Shown here: piece after piece, positions 53,697 to 62,503 of the stretch | Layout of the letters: each line of letters begins with the position of its first letter | Position numbering within the stretch: position 1 is the first letter of the stretch | NCBI RefSeq assembly: GCF_016865235.1 | Contig: NZ_CP064030.1 | Span: forward strand, 2,728,001 to 2,792,000 | Direction of reading: 5' to 3' | Length of the DNA stretch: 64,000 bases | From: Dyella caseinilytica | GTDB taxonomy: Bacteria > Pseudomonadota > Gammaproteobacteria > Xanthomonadales > Rhodanobacteraceae | Position numbers and translations under genes: made by a program | The notes under the pieces: model-generated | What the model was told of the DNA's origin: nothing | Seen by the model: the letters and a program-made list of their open reading frames with translations, nothing else | The model's database searches: none

Positions 53697-54812
53697 ATGA
53701 CCCTGCCCGCACCGCCGCCCCAGGCAGACTGGATTGACCAACGCAGCCAGCTTGAACAATGGCTGACCCCACTCTCGTCCGGCGCCGTGCTTGCGCTCGA
53801 TACCGAGTTCATGCGCCGCAATACGTTCTACCCCCAACTTGCACTGCTGCAATTGGGATGGAACGAGCGTTATGCGCTGATTGATCCGCTGGCCTTCGAC
53901 ATCGCCAAAGCACTGCAGCCGCTTGAAAGTGCAAATATCGTCACACTGATGCACAGCGCCAGCGAAGACCTGGAAACCCTGGCGCCATGGTTGCCGGAAG
54001 GGCCGCGCGTACTGTTCGACACGCAGATTGCCGCCGCCTTCGTTGGCATGGGATTGGGTATCAGCTATCGCGCTCTGGTGGCCGAACTGGCTGGCGCCGA
54101 GCTCGACAAAGGCGAAACACGTTCCGACTGGATGCAACGGCCGCTCACCGCCTCGCAACGCACCTACGCCACGCTGGACGTGGTCTATCTGCACACCATC
54201 CACCAACAGCTGGCCGAACGCCTCGCGCAACGTGGTCGCACCACTTGGCATGCGGAAGACTGCGAACGACTCAAACGCAAGAGCTGCCAGCGTTCCGGCG
54301 ATGCGCAGCCACAACTGGCCTTGCGCGGCGCTGCCGAGTGGCCGCGTGAACAGCAGGCCCTGCTACGCCGCATCCTGCTTTGGCGCGACGCTGCAGCACG
54401 CCGACTGGACCGACCGCGCCCATGGCTGCTGGAAGACGCGCTCACCCTGAGCCTGACCCAGCAACCACCAAAACATCCCGACGAGCTGGAGCAGCGCAGC
54501 AGCGGCCAACGCGCCCTGCGCTCCCAGCAACGCACCGAACTGTTCGAATTGCTGGCTCCACCTGTCAGCAGCGAAGAAATGGCCGCCACCACACCTATTC
54601 CGCCCTTCCCGCAGGGCAAGGCCAAGCAGGCCCTGAGCGCCATGAAGGACGCCGTCGACACCCTAGCCACCGAACTGGACCTGCCCCCCGGCCTGCTCTG
54701 CTCCCGCAAGGTGCTGGAGGAATACGTCGTCACGCGCACCTGGCCCGAAACGCTGGAAGGCTGGCGCCGCGAAGTGCTGCACGACCGCCTCAGCGCCCTG
54801 CTGCCCGGCTAG
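53697..54812 (+). CDS. rnd: Ribonuclease D
   Basis: DEDDy-family exoribonuclease acting on tRNA 3' ends. The 371-residue protein has the DEDD motifs LALDTEFMRRNTFYPQLALLQLG (about 32-54), LMHSASEDLETL (about 84-95) and YATLDVVYLHTIH (about 157-169), and an HRDC-type domain in the C-terminal half. A strong ribosome binding site AAGGAAAATA precedes the ATG. Confidence 0.95.
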   Translation: MTLPAPPPQADWIDQRSQLEQWLTPLSSGAVLALDTEFMRRNTFYPQLALLQLGWNERYALIDPLAFDIAKALQPLESANIVTLMHSASEDLETLAPWLPEGPRVLFDTQIAAAFVGMGLGISYRALVAELAGAELDKGETRSDWMQRPLTASQRTYATLDVVYLHTIHQQLAERLAQRGRTTWHAEDCERLKRKSCQRSGDAQPQLALRGAAEWPREQQALLRRILLWRDAAARRLDRPRPWLLEDALTLSLTQQPPKHPDELEQRSSGQRALRSQQRTELFELLAPPVSSEEMAATTPIPPFPQGKAKQALSAMKDAVDTLATELDLPPGLLCSRKVLEEYVVTRTWPETLEGWRREVLHDRLSALLPG

Positions 54813-54822
54813 GGCAAGGGGC

Positions 54823-54852
54823 TTGGCTCCCTAACGGCTCCGCTGCTACCAT
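54823..54852 (+). promoter_or_regulatory. Candidate promoter of tRNA-Ala
   Basis: TTGGCT (54823-54828) and TACCAT (54847-54852) are 18 bases apart, with the -10 box ending 13 bases before the tRNA. Both hexamers are only fair matches. Confidence 0.4.
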
Positions 54853-54865
54853 GTGTTGCTTACGT

Positions 54866-54941
<76 letters not shown>

Positions 54942-54963
54942 ATTCAATACCCCGATGCATTAC

Positions 54964-54991
54964 AAAAAACCGCGCTACAGCGCGGTTTTTT
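54964..54991 (+). terminator. Intrinsic terminator after tRNA-Ala
   Basis: A 13-bp stem AAAAAACCGCGCT / AGCGCGGTTTTTT with a two-base loop, ending in a T-run, 22 bases after the tRNA. Confidence 0.9.
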
Positions 54992-55358
54992 GTTTCTTCG
55001 AATCCAGCGTATTTCCCGGATGTCCCTTGGTGGAAATCCTGCTTCCAAATGGCTCAAGTCAGAGATGCCGTGCATGGGCCTTGTGCAGCCGATGCCACTC
55101 ACCGCCTCCCCGGCTTCGGGGATTTCTCTTTAGGCGTCTAAACGTTGTCTTAAGCGGTGCGCCAAGGGATGGTTACCGTATGCGGCCTGAAAACTCAGCG
55201 AGTTGCTTCAAGGCATTGATAGCTCTGATTAACGCTAACATCCCTGCAACCTCTGCCATACGTATTTCCATGCTCCGATCCAGCTGCGCGACCGGTATGA
55301 AGCCTGCGGGCTTCCCTTCCGGGACAATCTCCACAACCACCAGCCAGCGCAGCCATCC
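54992..55358. other. 367-base gap without a confident gene, possible remnant on the minus strand
   Basis: Between the tRNA-Ala terminator and recC. On the minus strand 55173-55418 is open for 81 codons, with a protein-like part (EIVPEGKPAGFIPVAQLDRS) but it overlaps recC and has no ribosome binding site. I treat it as a possible degraded gene. No clear promoter for recC was recognised. Confidence 0.3.
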
Positions 55359-58300
55359 GTGAGCGTGCCCGAGTCCTTGACCCGCAACCCGATCGAACCC
55401 GGCCTGATGGTGATTCATGGCAATCGCCAGGAGGATCTGCGCGATCTGCTGGTGGCCTGGTTACAGCGTGCGCCGCTGGAGCCGCTGGAAAACGAAGTGA
55501 TGCTGGTGCAAAGCAACGGCATTGCGCAGTGGCTGAAGCTGGCGCTCGCGCGTCCCCTGGATGTGGGGGGCTTGGGTATCAGTGCAGCGGTGGATACGCA
55601 GTTGCCGGGCCGTTTTCTGTGGCAGGCCTACCGCGCTGCGCTTGGCGAGGCGGCGGTACCTGCGACCTCTCCGTTCGACAAGAGCCGGCTTGCCTGGCGC
55701 TTGCTCCGCTTGCTGCCGCAACATCTGAATGAAACAGCGTTTGCCCCCTTGCGCAGCTTGCTGGGGGATGTTCATGACTGGCGAAAACAGTATCGGCTTG
55801 CCATGCAAGTGGCCGATCTGTTCGATCAGTACCAAGTGTTTCGTGCCGATTGGCTGGAAGACTGGGAGCATCGCAACGATGTATTGCGTGACGGTCTGCG
55901 CCAGCGCGTAACAGAACTCCCTCCTGCACAGCGCTGGCAGCCCCGGCTCTGGCGGCTTTTGCTCGATGATGTTCCGGCTGCCCAACGCGATAGTCATCGC
56001 GCAGCGGTCCATCGTCACTTCATGCAGCAGATGCAGGCGCCGGACTTCCAACCGCGAGATTTGCCGCGCCGCATTGTGGTGTTCGGTATCACCTCATTGC
56101 CACAACAGGTGCTGGAGGCACTGACCGCGCTATCGCGCTTCAGCCAGGTATTGCTGCTGGTCACCAATCCTTGCCGGCATTACTGGGCCGACATCATCGA
56201 AGACCGCGAACTGCTGATGGCAGCGCAGCGGCGCCATGCCGGCAAACCGGGGCTGCCGCCGGAACCGCGTTACGAAGATCTGCATCTGCACGCCAACCCA
56301 CTATTGGCCGCGTGGGGCAAGCAGGGACGCGACTTTATCCGTCAGCTCGATGCCTTCGACCAGCCCGAGCGCTACCGCGACACCTTTGCTGCCATCAAGC
56401 GCAGCATCGATTGGTTCCAGCCGCTGGGCAGCGACTCGCTGCTGCACCAGGTGCAGCAGGCCGTGCTCGAACTGGAGCCTGTCCCGGCTGATCCGGCCTT
56501 GCGCAAACCCCTGCCGGATAAACGCTCGCTCCACTTTCACATCGCGCACAGCCCGCAACGCGAGGTGGAGATACTTCACGATCAGCTGCTCGCTCTGTTC
56601 GAGCAGGCTGCGCGCAAAGGCAAACCGCTATCACCGCGCGACGTGATCGTGATGGTGCCGGATATTCGTACCTATGCACCGCACGTGCAGGCGGTGTTCG
56701 GACGCATCGCGACAGACGATCCGCGTTACCTGCCCTACAGCCTGGCTGACCAGCCTGGCCGCGGCACGTCCCCGCTACTGTCGGCGCTTGAGCGTCTGCT
56801 GAACCTTACCGAGTCACGCTTTACGACCAGCGATATCCTCGACCTGCTCGACGTGCCGTCGCTGCGCCGGCGCTTCGGCGTGGCCGAAGACGATCTGCCT
56901 ACATTACGTAGATGGATCGCCGAATCTGGCATCCGCTGGGGCCTGGATGGCAAACACAAGCAAGCCTTCGGCCTGCCACCCGACGAGCAAAACAGTTGGC
57001 GCTTCGGTCTGCGCCGCATGTTGCTCGGCTATGCAACGGGCGACGGACCGTCGCTTGACGGCGTAGCACCCTATGCGGATATCGGCGGCCTGGATGCCTC
57101 GCTGCTCGGCCCACTGAGCCAGTTGCTGGAAACGATGGAGCACTACTGGCAACTGTTCTCCGCGCCGGCTACGCCACTGAAGTGGAGCGAACACTTGCGC
57201 CAATTGTTGCGCGATTGCTTTGACCCTCGCGGTAACGAGGACGATGCACTGCGCATCGATCGCCTGGACGATGCGCTCGATAACTGGCTGGATGCCTGCC
57301 AGGAAGCAGGCTTCACACAGGCCATTCCGCTTTCGATCGTGGGTGAGGAATGGCTCCAGGCGATCGATCAACCGCATCTTTCCCAGCGCTTCATGGGTGG
57401 CGCCGTGAACTTCGGCACACTGCTTCCCATGCGTGCCATTCCCTTTCGCGTGGTGTGCTTGCTCGGCATGAATGATGGCGATTACCCACGTCGCATTTCG
57501 CCACCCGACTTCGACCTGATGGCGCTTGCGAAACAGCACCGCCCCGGTGATCGCTCACGCCGCGAGGATGATCGCTACCTGTTCCTGGAGGCCCTGCTTT
57601 CTGCGCGCGACGTGCTGCACATCAGCTGGCTGGGCCGAAGCGTGCGTGACAACAGCGAGCAGCCGCCCTCAGTACTGGTCGCGCAATTGCGCGATTACCT
57701 CGCCACGGGCTGGCACCTGCCCGACGACGCTGAAACGGACAGCGAGTCCCGCGAGCACCTGTTGGATGCCATCACCACCGTGCATCCCTTGCAGGCTTTC
57801 AGTGAGCGTTATTTCGAACGCGATGTGGCTTCGCCGCTATTCACTTATGCCTCGGAATGGGCACATGCCCGCCGTGCAAAGCCAATCGTGGAAACGGCGC
57901 CGCTGTCACCGTGGCAAACAGAGCCTGTACTGGATCTGGGCGCCTTGCAGCGCTTTCTCGCCAGACCGGCAACATGCTTCTACAGCGAACGCCTGAAAGT
58001 ACGTTTCGAAGACATCGACACCAGCCTTGAAGATGACGAGCCTTTCGCGCTGGACGGGCTGGAAAACTACGCCGCCGTGCAGACGCTATTGCAATCGGCA
58101 TTGAGGACTGAAGAAGCCGAATCCGGATTGGCCAGCGCCGCGGTGCGATTGCAGCAGCAAGGCGTGGTGCCGTCTGGTGGTTTCGGCGCGTTGGCCGTGA
58201 ACAACGTCGGCGGCAACGTTGAACGCATCCTGCGCCGTTGGCACGCCTCCATCGCCCATTGGTCCGAACAGCTGCCGGTGCAGGAACTGCGTCACACGCA

Positions 58301-58853
58301 TGACGAGGTCTCTGTCGAAGGCTGGCTCGATGATCTGCGCACCAGCGCGGATGGCACGTTAGCGCGGTTGCTTCCTGTGGCCGGCAACCTGTGCCAGGAC
58401 AGTGCCATCCGCTACGACAAGCTGCTGCAACCGTGGGTGTTGCAGCTCATGGCGAACGCAAACGATATCCCCATGTCCACCCGTTTCCTGGGGCCGGATG
58501 CAACGATCGTGCTGAAGCCGCTGGAGCATGCTTACGCATCTGAATTGCTGAACGCACTGCTCGACGCATGGAGGCATGGCATGCAGCAACCGCTGCCCAT
58601 CGCTCGCCGCACCGCCTATGCATGGCTGCTGACGGAGCGAAATGAAAAAAGCAAAAGAGACCCTGCCGAAGCTGCCGAGAAATGCTACGAAGGCAGTGAC
58701 GGCTATTCGGTGCAGCAAGGCGAAATGCACCAGGAGCCTTGCCTGGCTCGCACATGGGGGCGCTTTTCCTTGCTGTATGCCGACGGCTTCGAGCATTGGC
58801 TACCGCTCTATCGCCCGTTGCTCGACGTGGCAGAAAAGGAGGGCGACGCATGA
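55359..58853 (+). CDS. recC: Exodeoxyribonuclease V gamma chain RecC
   Basis: Chi-recognition and scaffold subunit of RecBCD, 1164 residues (E. coli 1122). The N-terminal segment MVIHGNRQEDLRDLLVAWLQ (from residue 17) and LVQSNGIAQWLKLALA match RecC. Inactivated helicase motifs are visible, including VVCLLGMNDGDYPRR near 700. The start may be GTG 55359 or GTG 55365. Its stop overlaps the recB start by four bases (ATGA). Confidence 0.95.
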   Translation: MSVPESLTRNPIEPGLMVIHGNRQEDLRDLLVAWLQRAPLEPLENEVMLVQSNGIAQWLKLALARPLDVGGLGISAAVDTQLPGRFLWQAYRAALGEAAVPATSPFDKSRLAWRLLRLLPQHLNETAFAPLRSLLGDVHDWRKQYRLAMQVADLFDQYQVFRADWLEDWEHRNDVLRDGLRQRVTELPPAQRWQPRLWRLLLDDVPAAQRDSHRAAVHRHFMQQMQAPDFQPRDLPRRIVVFGITSLPQQVLEALTALSRFSQVLLLVTNPCRHYWADIIEDRELLMAAQRRHAGKPGLPPEPRYEDLHLHANPLLAAWGKQGRDFIRQLDAFDQPERYRDTFAAIKRSIDWFQPLGSDSLLHQVQQAVLELEPVPADPALRKPLPDKRSLHFHIAHSPQREVEILHDQLLALFEQAARKGKPLSPRDVIVMVPDIRTYAPHVQAVFGRIATDDPRYLPYSLADQPGRGTSPLLSALERLLNLTESRFTTSDILDLLDVPSLRRRFGVAEDDLPTLRRWIAESGIRWGLDGKHKQAFGLPPDEQNSWRFGLRRMLLGYATGDGPSLDGVAPYADIGGLDASLLGPLSQLLETMEHYWQLFSAPATPLKWSEHLRQLLRDCFDPRGNEDDALRIDRLDDALDNWLDACQEAGFTQAIPLSIVGEEWLQAIDQPHLSQRFMGGAVNFGTLLPMRAIPFRVVCLLGMNDGDYPRRISPPDFDLMALAKQHRPGDRSRREDDRYLFLEALLSARDVLHISWLGRSVRDNSEQPPSVLVAQLRDYLATGWHLPDDAETDSESREHLLDAITTVHPLQAFSERYFERDVASPLFTYASEWAHARRAKPIVETAPLSPWQTEPVLDLGALQRFLARPATCFYSERLKVRFEDIDTSLEDDEPFALDGLENYAAVQTLLQSALRTEEAESGLASAAVRLQQQGVVPSGGFGALAVNNVGGNVERILRRWHASIAHWSEQLPVQELRHTHDEVSVEGWLDDLRTSADGTLARLLPVAGNLCQDSAIRYDKLLQPWVLQLMANANDIPMSTRFLGPDATIVLKPLEHAYASELLNALLDAWRHGMQQPLPIARRTAYAWLLTERNEKSKRDPAEAAEKCYEGSDGYSVQQGEMHQEPCLARTWGRFSLLYADGFEHWLPLYRPLLDVAEKEGDA

Positions 58854-61800
58854 ACGAGATTGCACCGCTCGATCCGTTGCGCCTGCCTCTGCAAGGCATC
58901 CGTTTGATCGAAGCCAGCGCAGGCACCGGCAAGACCTGGACGCTGGCGGCCTTATACGTGCGGCTGGTGCTGGGCCACGGTGGTCAACCACCGCAATTGC
59001 CAGCACAGATTCTGGTGGTGACATTCACCCGCGCCGCGACGGCGGAGCTGCGCGAGCGCATCCGCGAACGCCTTGCCACTGCTGCTGCGTCCTTCCGGGG
59101 ACAACGGTCAGCAGACGATTTCCTGCAACGCCTGATTGCTGAATATCCCGGCGCAGAAGAACGTGCTGCTGCCGCGAGACAGTTGGATCTGGCCGCGCAA
59201 TGGATGGACGAAGCCGCCATCTATACCATCCACGGTTGGAGCCAACGCATGCTGGCGCAGCATGCATTCGAAGGCAACGAGGGCATCGATGAGGTTGCCG
59301 ACGAAAGTGCGCGGCTCGCCGAAGCTGTGCGCGACTACTGGCGCCGCTTTTACGCGCCGATCGATGAAGCAGAAGCAGCCTGCATCGCCACGCAATGGCG
59401 CAGCCCGCAGGTGTTGCAGCGTGCCGTGCGGCCACTACTGCGCCAGCCGATCCAGCATGTGCGTATTCAAGGCCAGCCATTGCCGCCGGTCGAAGATCTC
59501 GCCGATGCCTTGCGAAAGCACCACGCGCCACGGCGCGAGGCGGAACAGGTGGCACGTGGCTTGTGGCATGCAGACATCGACGGCATCGAGTCCTTGCTTC
59601 GCACCGCCGTGCAAACGAAGGCGCTGAAGAACAATATCTTCATTCCGAAGACGGTGGAACGCGAACTGATCGCACTGGCCGAGTGGGCGCAGGGTTACGC
59701 CATCGAGAAGACCGTGCTCGTACGTTATACGCAGAAAAAACTCGATAGTGCAGTAAGCAAAGGCAGCACCACGCCTACTCATGCCGCCTTCGATGCCATC
59801 GAGACGTTGCTCGATACGTGGGAAGCCGAACCACCACTCAAACCGCTGCTGCTCGCTCATGCATTGCCATGGATAGCAGCGCGCGTCGACCAGATCCGCC
59901 AACGTCAGGCCAAGCCCGGCTTCGACGACATGCTGCGCCAGCTCGACGCCGCCCTGCACAGCTCACATGGTGCCCAGCTTGCAGACACCATCGCCACACA
60001 ATATCCAGTCGCATTGATCGACGAATTTCAGGATACCGATCCGCTGCAGTGGCAAATCTTCCAGCGCATTTACGCGGACCGGCCCGATACCGGCTTGCTG
60101 CTGATCGGCGATCCCAAGCAGGCCATCTATAGTTTCCGCGGCGCGGACATCCATACCTATCTCACCGCGCGTGAACAGGCGCAATCGCCCACCTGGACGC
60201 TGACCGCCAACTACCGCTCCACCTCGCCGCTGGTCGATGCGGTGAATCGCGTTTTCCGATATGCCGATCAATGGCCATCCGGCGCTTTTGCATTCGGCAA
60301 GGGATCGCACGGCTTGCCCTTCCAGCCCGTGATGGCCGCGGGTGCAAAACGCACCTTGCAGTACGACGGCCAGCCCGTCACGGCCATCCAGTTGGAGGTA
60401 TTTCCCAGCGACAAGCCGATGAACATGGGCACCTACCGAGATACAGCCAGTGCCTACGCTGCAGCCCACATCGTCGATTTGCTGGAGGCCGCGCAATCAG
60501 GGCGCTGCGCGTTCGTCGACGAAGACGGCAAGCAAACTTCGCTGCGCCCACAGGACATTGCTGTGCTGGTGCGCGATCGCAGAGAAGCTCTCTGCATACG
60601 CAACGCGCTGTGGCAGCGTCGCGTGGCAAGCGTCTATCTGTCGGAGAAAGATTCGGTCTACGCCACCGAAGAAGCCATCGACGTGCTGCGCTGGTTGCAA
60701 GCCTGCGCCATGCCGGCCTCCGACCGCCTCATGCGCACAGCGCTAGCCACCGCCACCATGCAGCGCAATCTGGTAGAACTGGATCGTCTGAATAACGATG
60801 AAGCGTACTGGGATGCATGCGGCCAGCGATTCCGCGATCTGCAGATTGTGTGGCAACGGCACGGCGTGCTGGCGATGCTGCACAACTTACTACACGCGTT
60901 CGACCTGCCCGCGCGCCTGCTCGCCGCCCCGGGTGGCGAGCGCGCACTGACCAATCTGCAACACCTGGCGGAACTGCTGCAACATGCAGCGACGAATCTG
61001 GATGGCGAGTACGCCTTGATCCGCCATCTTGCTGCGCACATCGCGCGCGCCGACGAGGACGATGCGGAAACGGCCGAGGAACAGGTGGTGCGGCTGGAAA
61101 GCGAAGCCGACTTGGTGAAAGTGATCACCATCCACAAATCGAAGGGCTTGCAGTATCCGATCGTGATGCTGCCTTTCGTCAGCCGCTTCCGGGATGTTCC
61201 CAAGGGTGCTCAGCCATGGCACGACGAACAGGGACGCACCTGGGTCGACCTGGAACCCGATGAAGAAGCCAGGGAACGCGTGGATCATGAGCGCCTGCAG
61301 GAAGATCTGCGCCTTTTCTACGTTGCCCTCACCCGCGCCGAACATGCCTGCTGGCTGGGCGTCGCATGCGTCACCGAAGGGCAGAGCCGCGCCGCGGGGC
61401 TGCACCGTTCCGCACTCGGCTACGTGCTTTCGGGTGGCGAGCCGATCGAACCGAGCGATCTCCCGGGGCGCATCGACGCGTTGCGTGGGGATTCGCCCGA
61501 TATGCAGGTGCATATCGCAGACGAGCCTGCTGGCATACGCATGTACCATCCGTTGCATCGCCCACAAAGCGAGCGGCAAGCGCGCATCTATACCCTGCCT
61601 CCACCCGAACCCTGGTGGATCGCCAGCTACAGCGCACTGACACACAGCGAAAGCGGGCACGCCGCACAGGTTGCGCCAGACACTGCCATCCAGGATGTAC
61701 TGCAGGAAGCCGCTCGCGAATCCCTTGAGTGGATCGCTCCTGCCATCGATTACGGCATGCACGCGTTCCCGCGCGGCGCAGAAGCTGGCACCTTCCTGCA

Positions 61801-62503
61801 CGACTTGCTGGAATGGATCGCCGAGGCCGGCTTTGCCGCAGTCGCCAAAGATCCCACGGCACTCGAACAACAAATCGCACGCCGCTGCCAGCGACACGGC
61901 TGGCAAGCGTGGATATCGCCACTCGGCCAATGGTTGCCAGCCTTGCTGCAGACACCACTGGCATTGCCCGATGGCCACACGCTGGCGCTTGCGGATCTTG
62001 ATGCTCGCACGCGCTACCAGGCGGAATTGGAATTCTGGTTCGAAGCGCATCACGTCGATACGCAGCAGCTCGATCAGGTGGTGACACGTCACACCTTGAA
62101 CGGACTATCCCGTCCTCCGCTTCCGACCAACCGCCTCAATGGCATGCTCAAAGGCTTTATCGACCTTATCGTCGAACAGCGTGGCCGTTATTACGTGGTC
62201 GACTACAAATCCAATTGGCTGGGTGAAACCGTAGCGGCTTACACCCCGGCAGCAATGCGCGATGCCACGCTGCAATCACGGTACGACTTGCAGTACGCCA
62301 TCTATACGCTGGCTCTGCATCGACAATTGCGCGCTCGCCTGGCCGATTACGACTACGAACGGCATATCGGCGGGGTGCTTTATCTGTACTTGCGCGGCAT
62401 CGACCACGCTGGCCATGGCGTACATGCGGAACGCTTGCCGTTTGCATTGATCGATGCAATGGATCGCCTGTTTGCACAAGGAGCACGCGCCAATGTCGCA
62501 TAA
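58850..62503 (+). CDS. recB: Exodeoxyribonuclease V beta chain RecB
   Basis: Helicase-nuclease subunit that unwinds and cuts DNA ends for recombination. From ATG 58850, 1217 residues. UvrD-type motifs: Walker A EASAGTGKTWT (about 19-29), VVTFTRAATAELRERI, motif II LIDEFQDTDPLQWQ, GDPKQAIYSFRGADIH, ANYRSTSPLVDAVNRVF, and motif V/VI HKSKGLQYPIVMLPF and LFYVALTRAEHACW. The C-terminal nuclease domain carries MLKGFIDLIVEQ and YYVVDYKSNWLG, with the catalytic Asp and Lys. It overlaps recD by 11 bases. Confidence 0.97.
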   Translation: MNEIAPLDPLRLPLQGIRLIEASAGTGKTWTLAALYVRLVLGHGGQPPQLPAQILVVTFTRAATAELRERIRERLATAAASFRGQRSADDFLQRLIAEYPGAEERAAAARQLDLAAQWMDEAAIYTIHGWSQRMLAQHAFEGNEGIDEVADESARLAEAVRDYWRRFYAPIDEAEAACIATQWRSPQVLQRAVRPLLRQPIQHVRIQGQPLPPVEDLADALRKHHAPRREAEQVARGLWHADIDGIESLLRTAVQTKALKNNIFIPKTVERELIALAEWAQGYAIEKTVLVRYTQKKLDSAVSKGSTTPTHAAFDAIETLLDTWEAEPPLKPLLLAHALPWIAARVDQIRQRQAKPGFDDMLRQLDAALHSSHGAQLADTIATQYPVALIDEFQDTDPLQWQIFQRIYADRPDTGLLLIGDPKQAIYSFRGADIHTYLTAREQAQSPTWTLTANYRSTSPLVDAVNRVFRYADQWPSGAFAFGKGSHGLPFQPVMAAGAKRTLQYDGQPVTAIQLEVFPSDKPMNMGTYRDTASAYAAAHIVDLLEAAQSGRCAFVDEDGKQTSLRPQDIAVLVRDRREALCIRNALWQRRVASVYLSEKDSVYATEEAIDVLRWLQACAMPASDRLMRTALATATMQRNLVELDRLNNDEAYWDACGQRFRDLQIVWQRHGVLAMLHNLLHAFDLPARLLAAPGGERALTNLQHLAELLQHAATNLDGEYALIRHLAAHIARADEDDAETAEEQVVRLESEADLVKVITIHKSKGLQYPIVMLPFVSRFRDVPKGAQPWHDEQGRTWVDLEPDEEARERVDHERLQEDLRLFYVALTRAEHACWLGVACVTEGQSRAAGLHRSALGYVLSGGEPIEPSDLPGRIDALRGDSPDMQVHIADEPAGIRMYHPLHRPQSERQARIYTLPPPEPWWIASYSALTHSESGHAAQVAPDTAIQDVLQEAARESLEWIAPAIDYGMHAFPRGAEAGTFLHDLLEWIAEAGFAAVAKDPTALEQQIARRCQRHGWQAWISPLGQWLPALLQTPLALPDGHTLALADLDARTRYQAELEFWFEAHHVDTQQLDQVVTRHTLNGLSRPPLPTNRLNGMLKGFIDLIVEQRGRYYVVDYKSNWLGETVAAYTPAAMRDATLQSRYDLQYAIYTLALHRQLRARLADYDYERHIGGVLYLYLRGIDHAGHGVHAERLPFALIDAMDRLFAQGARANVA

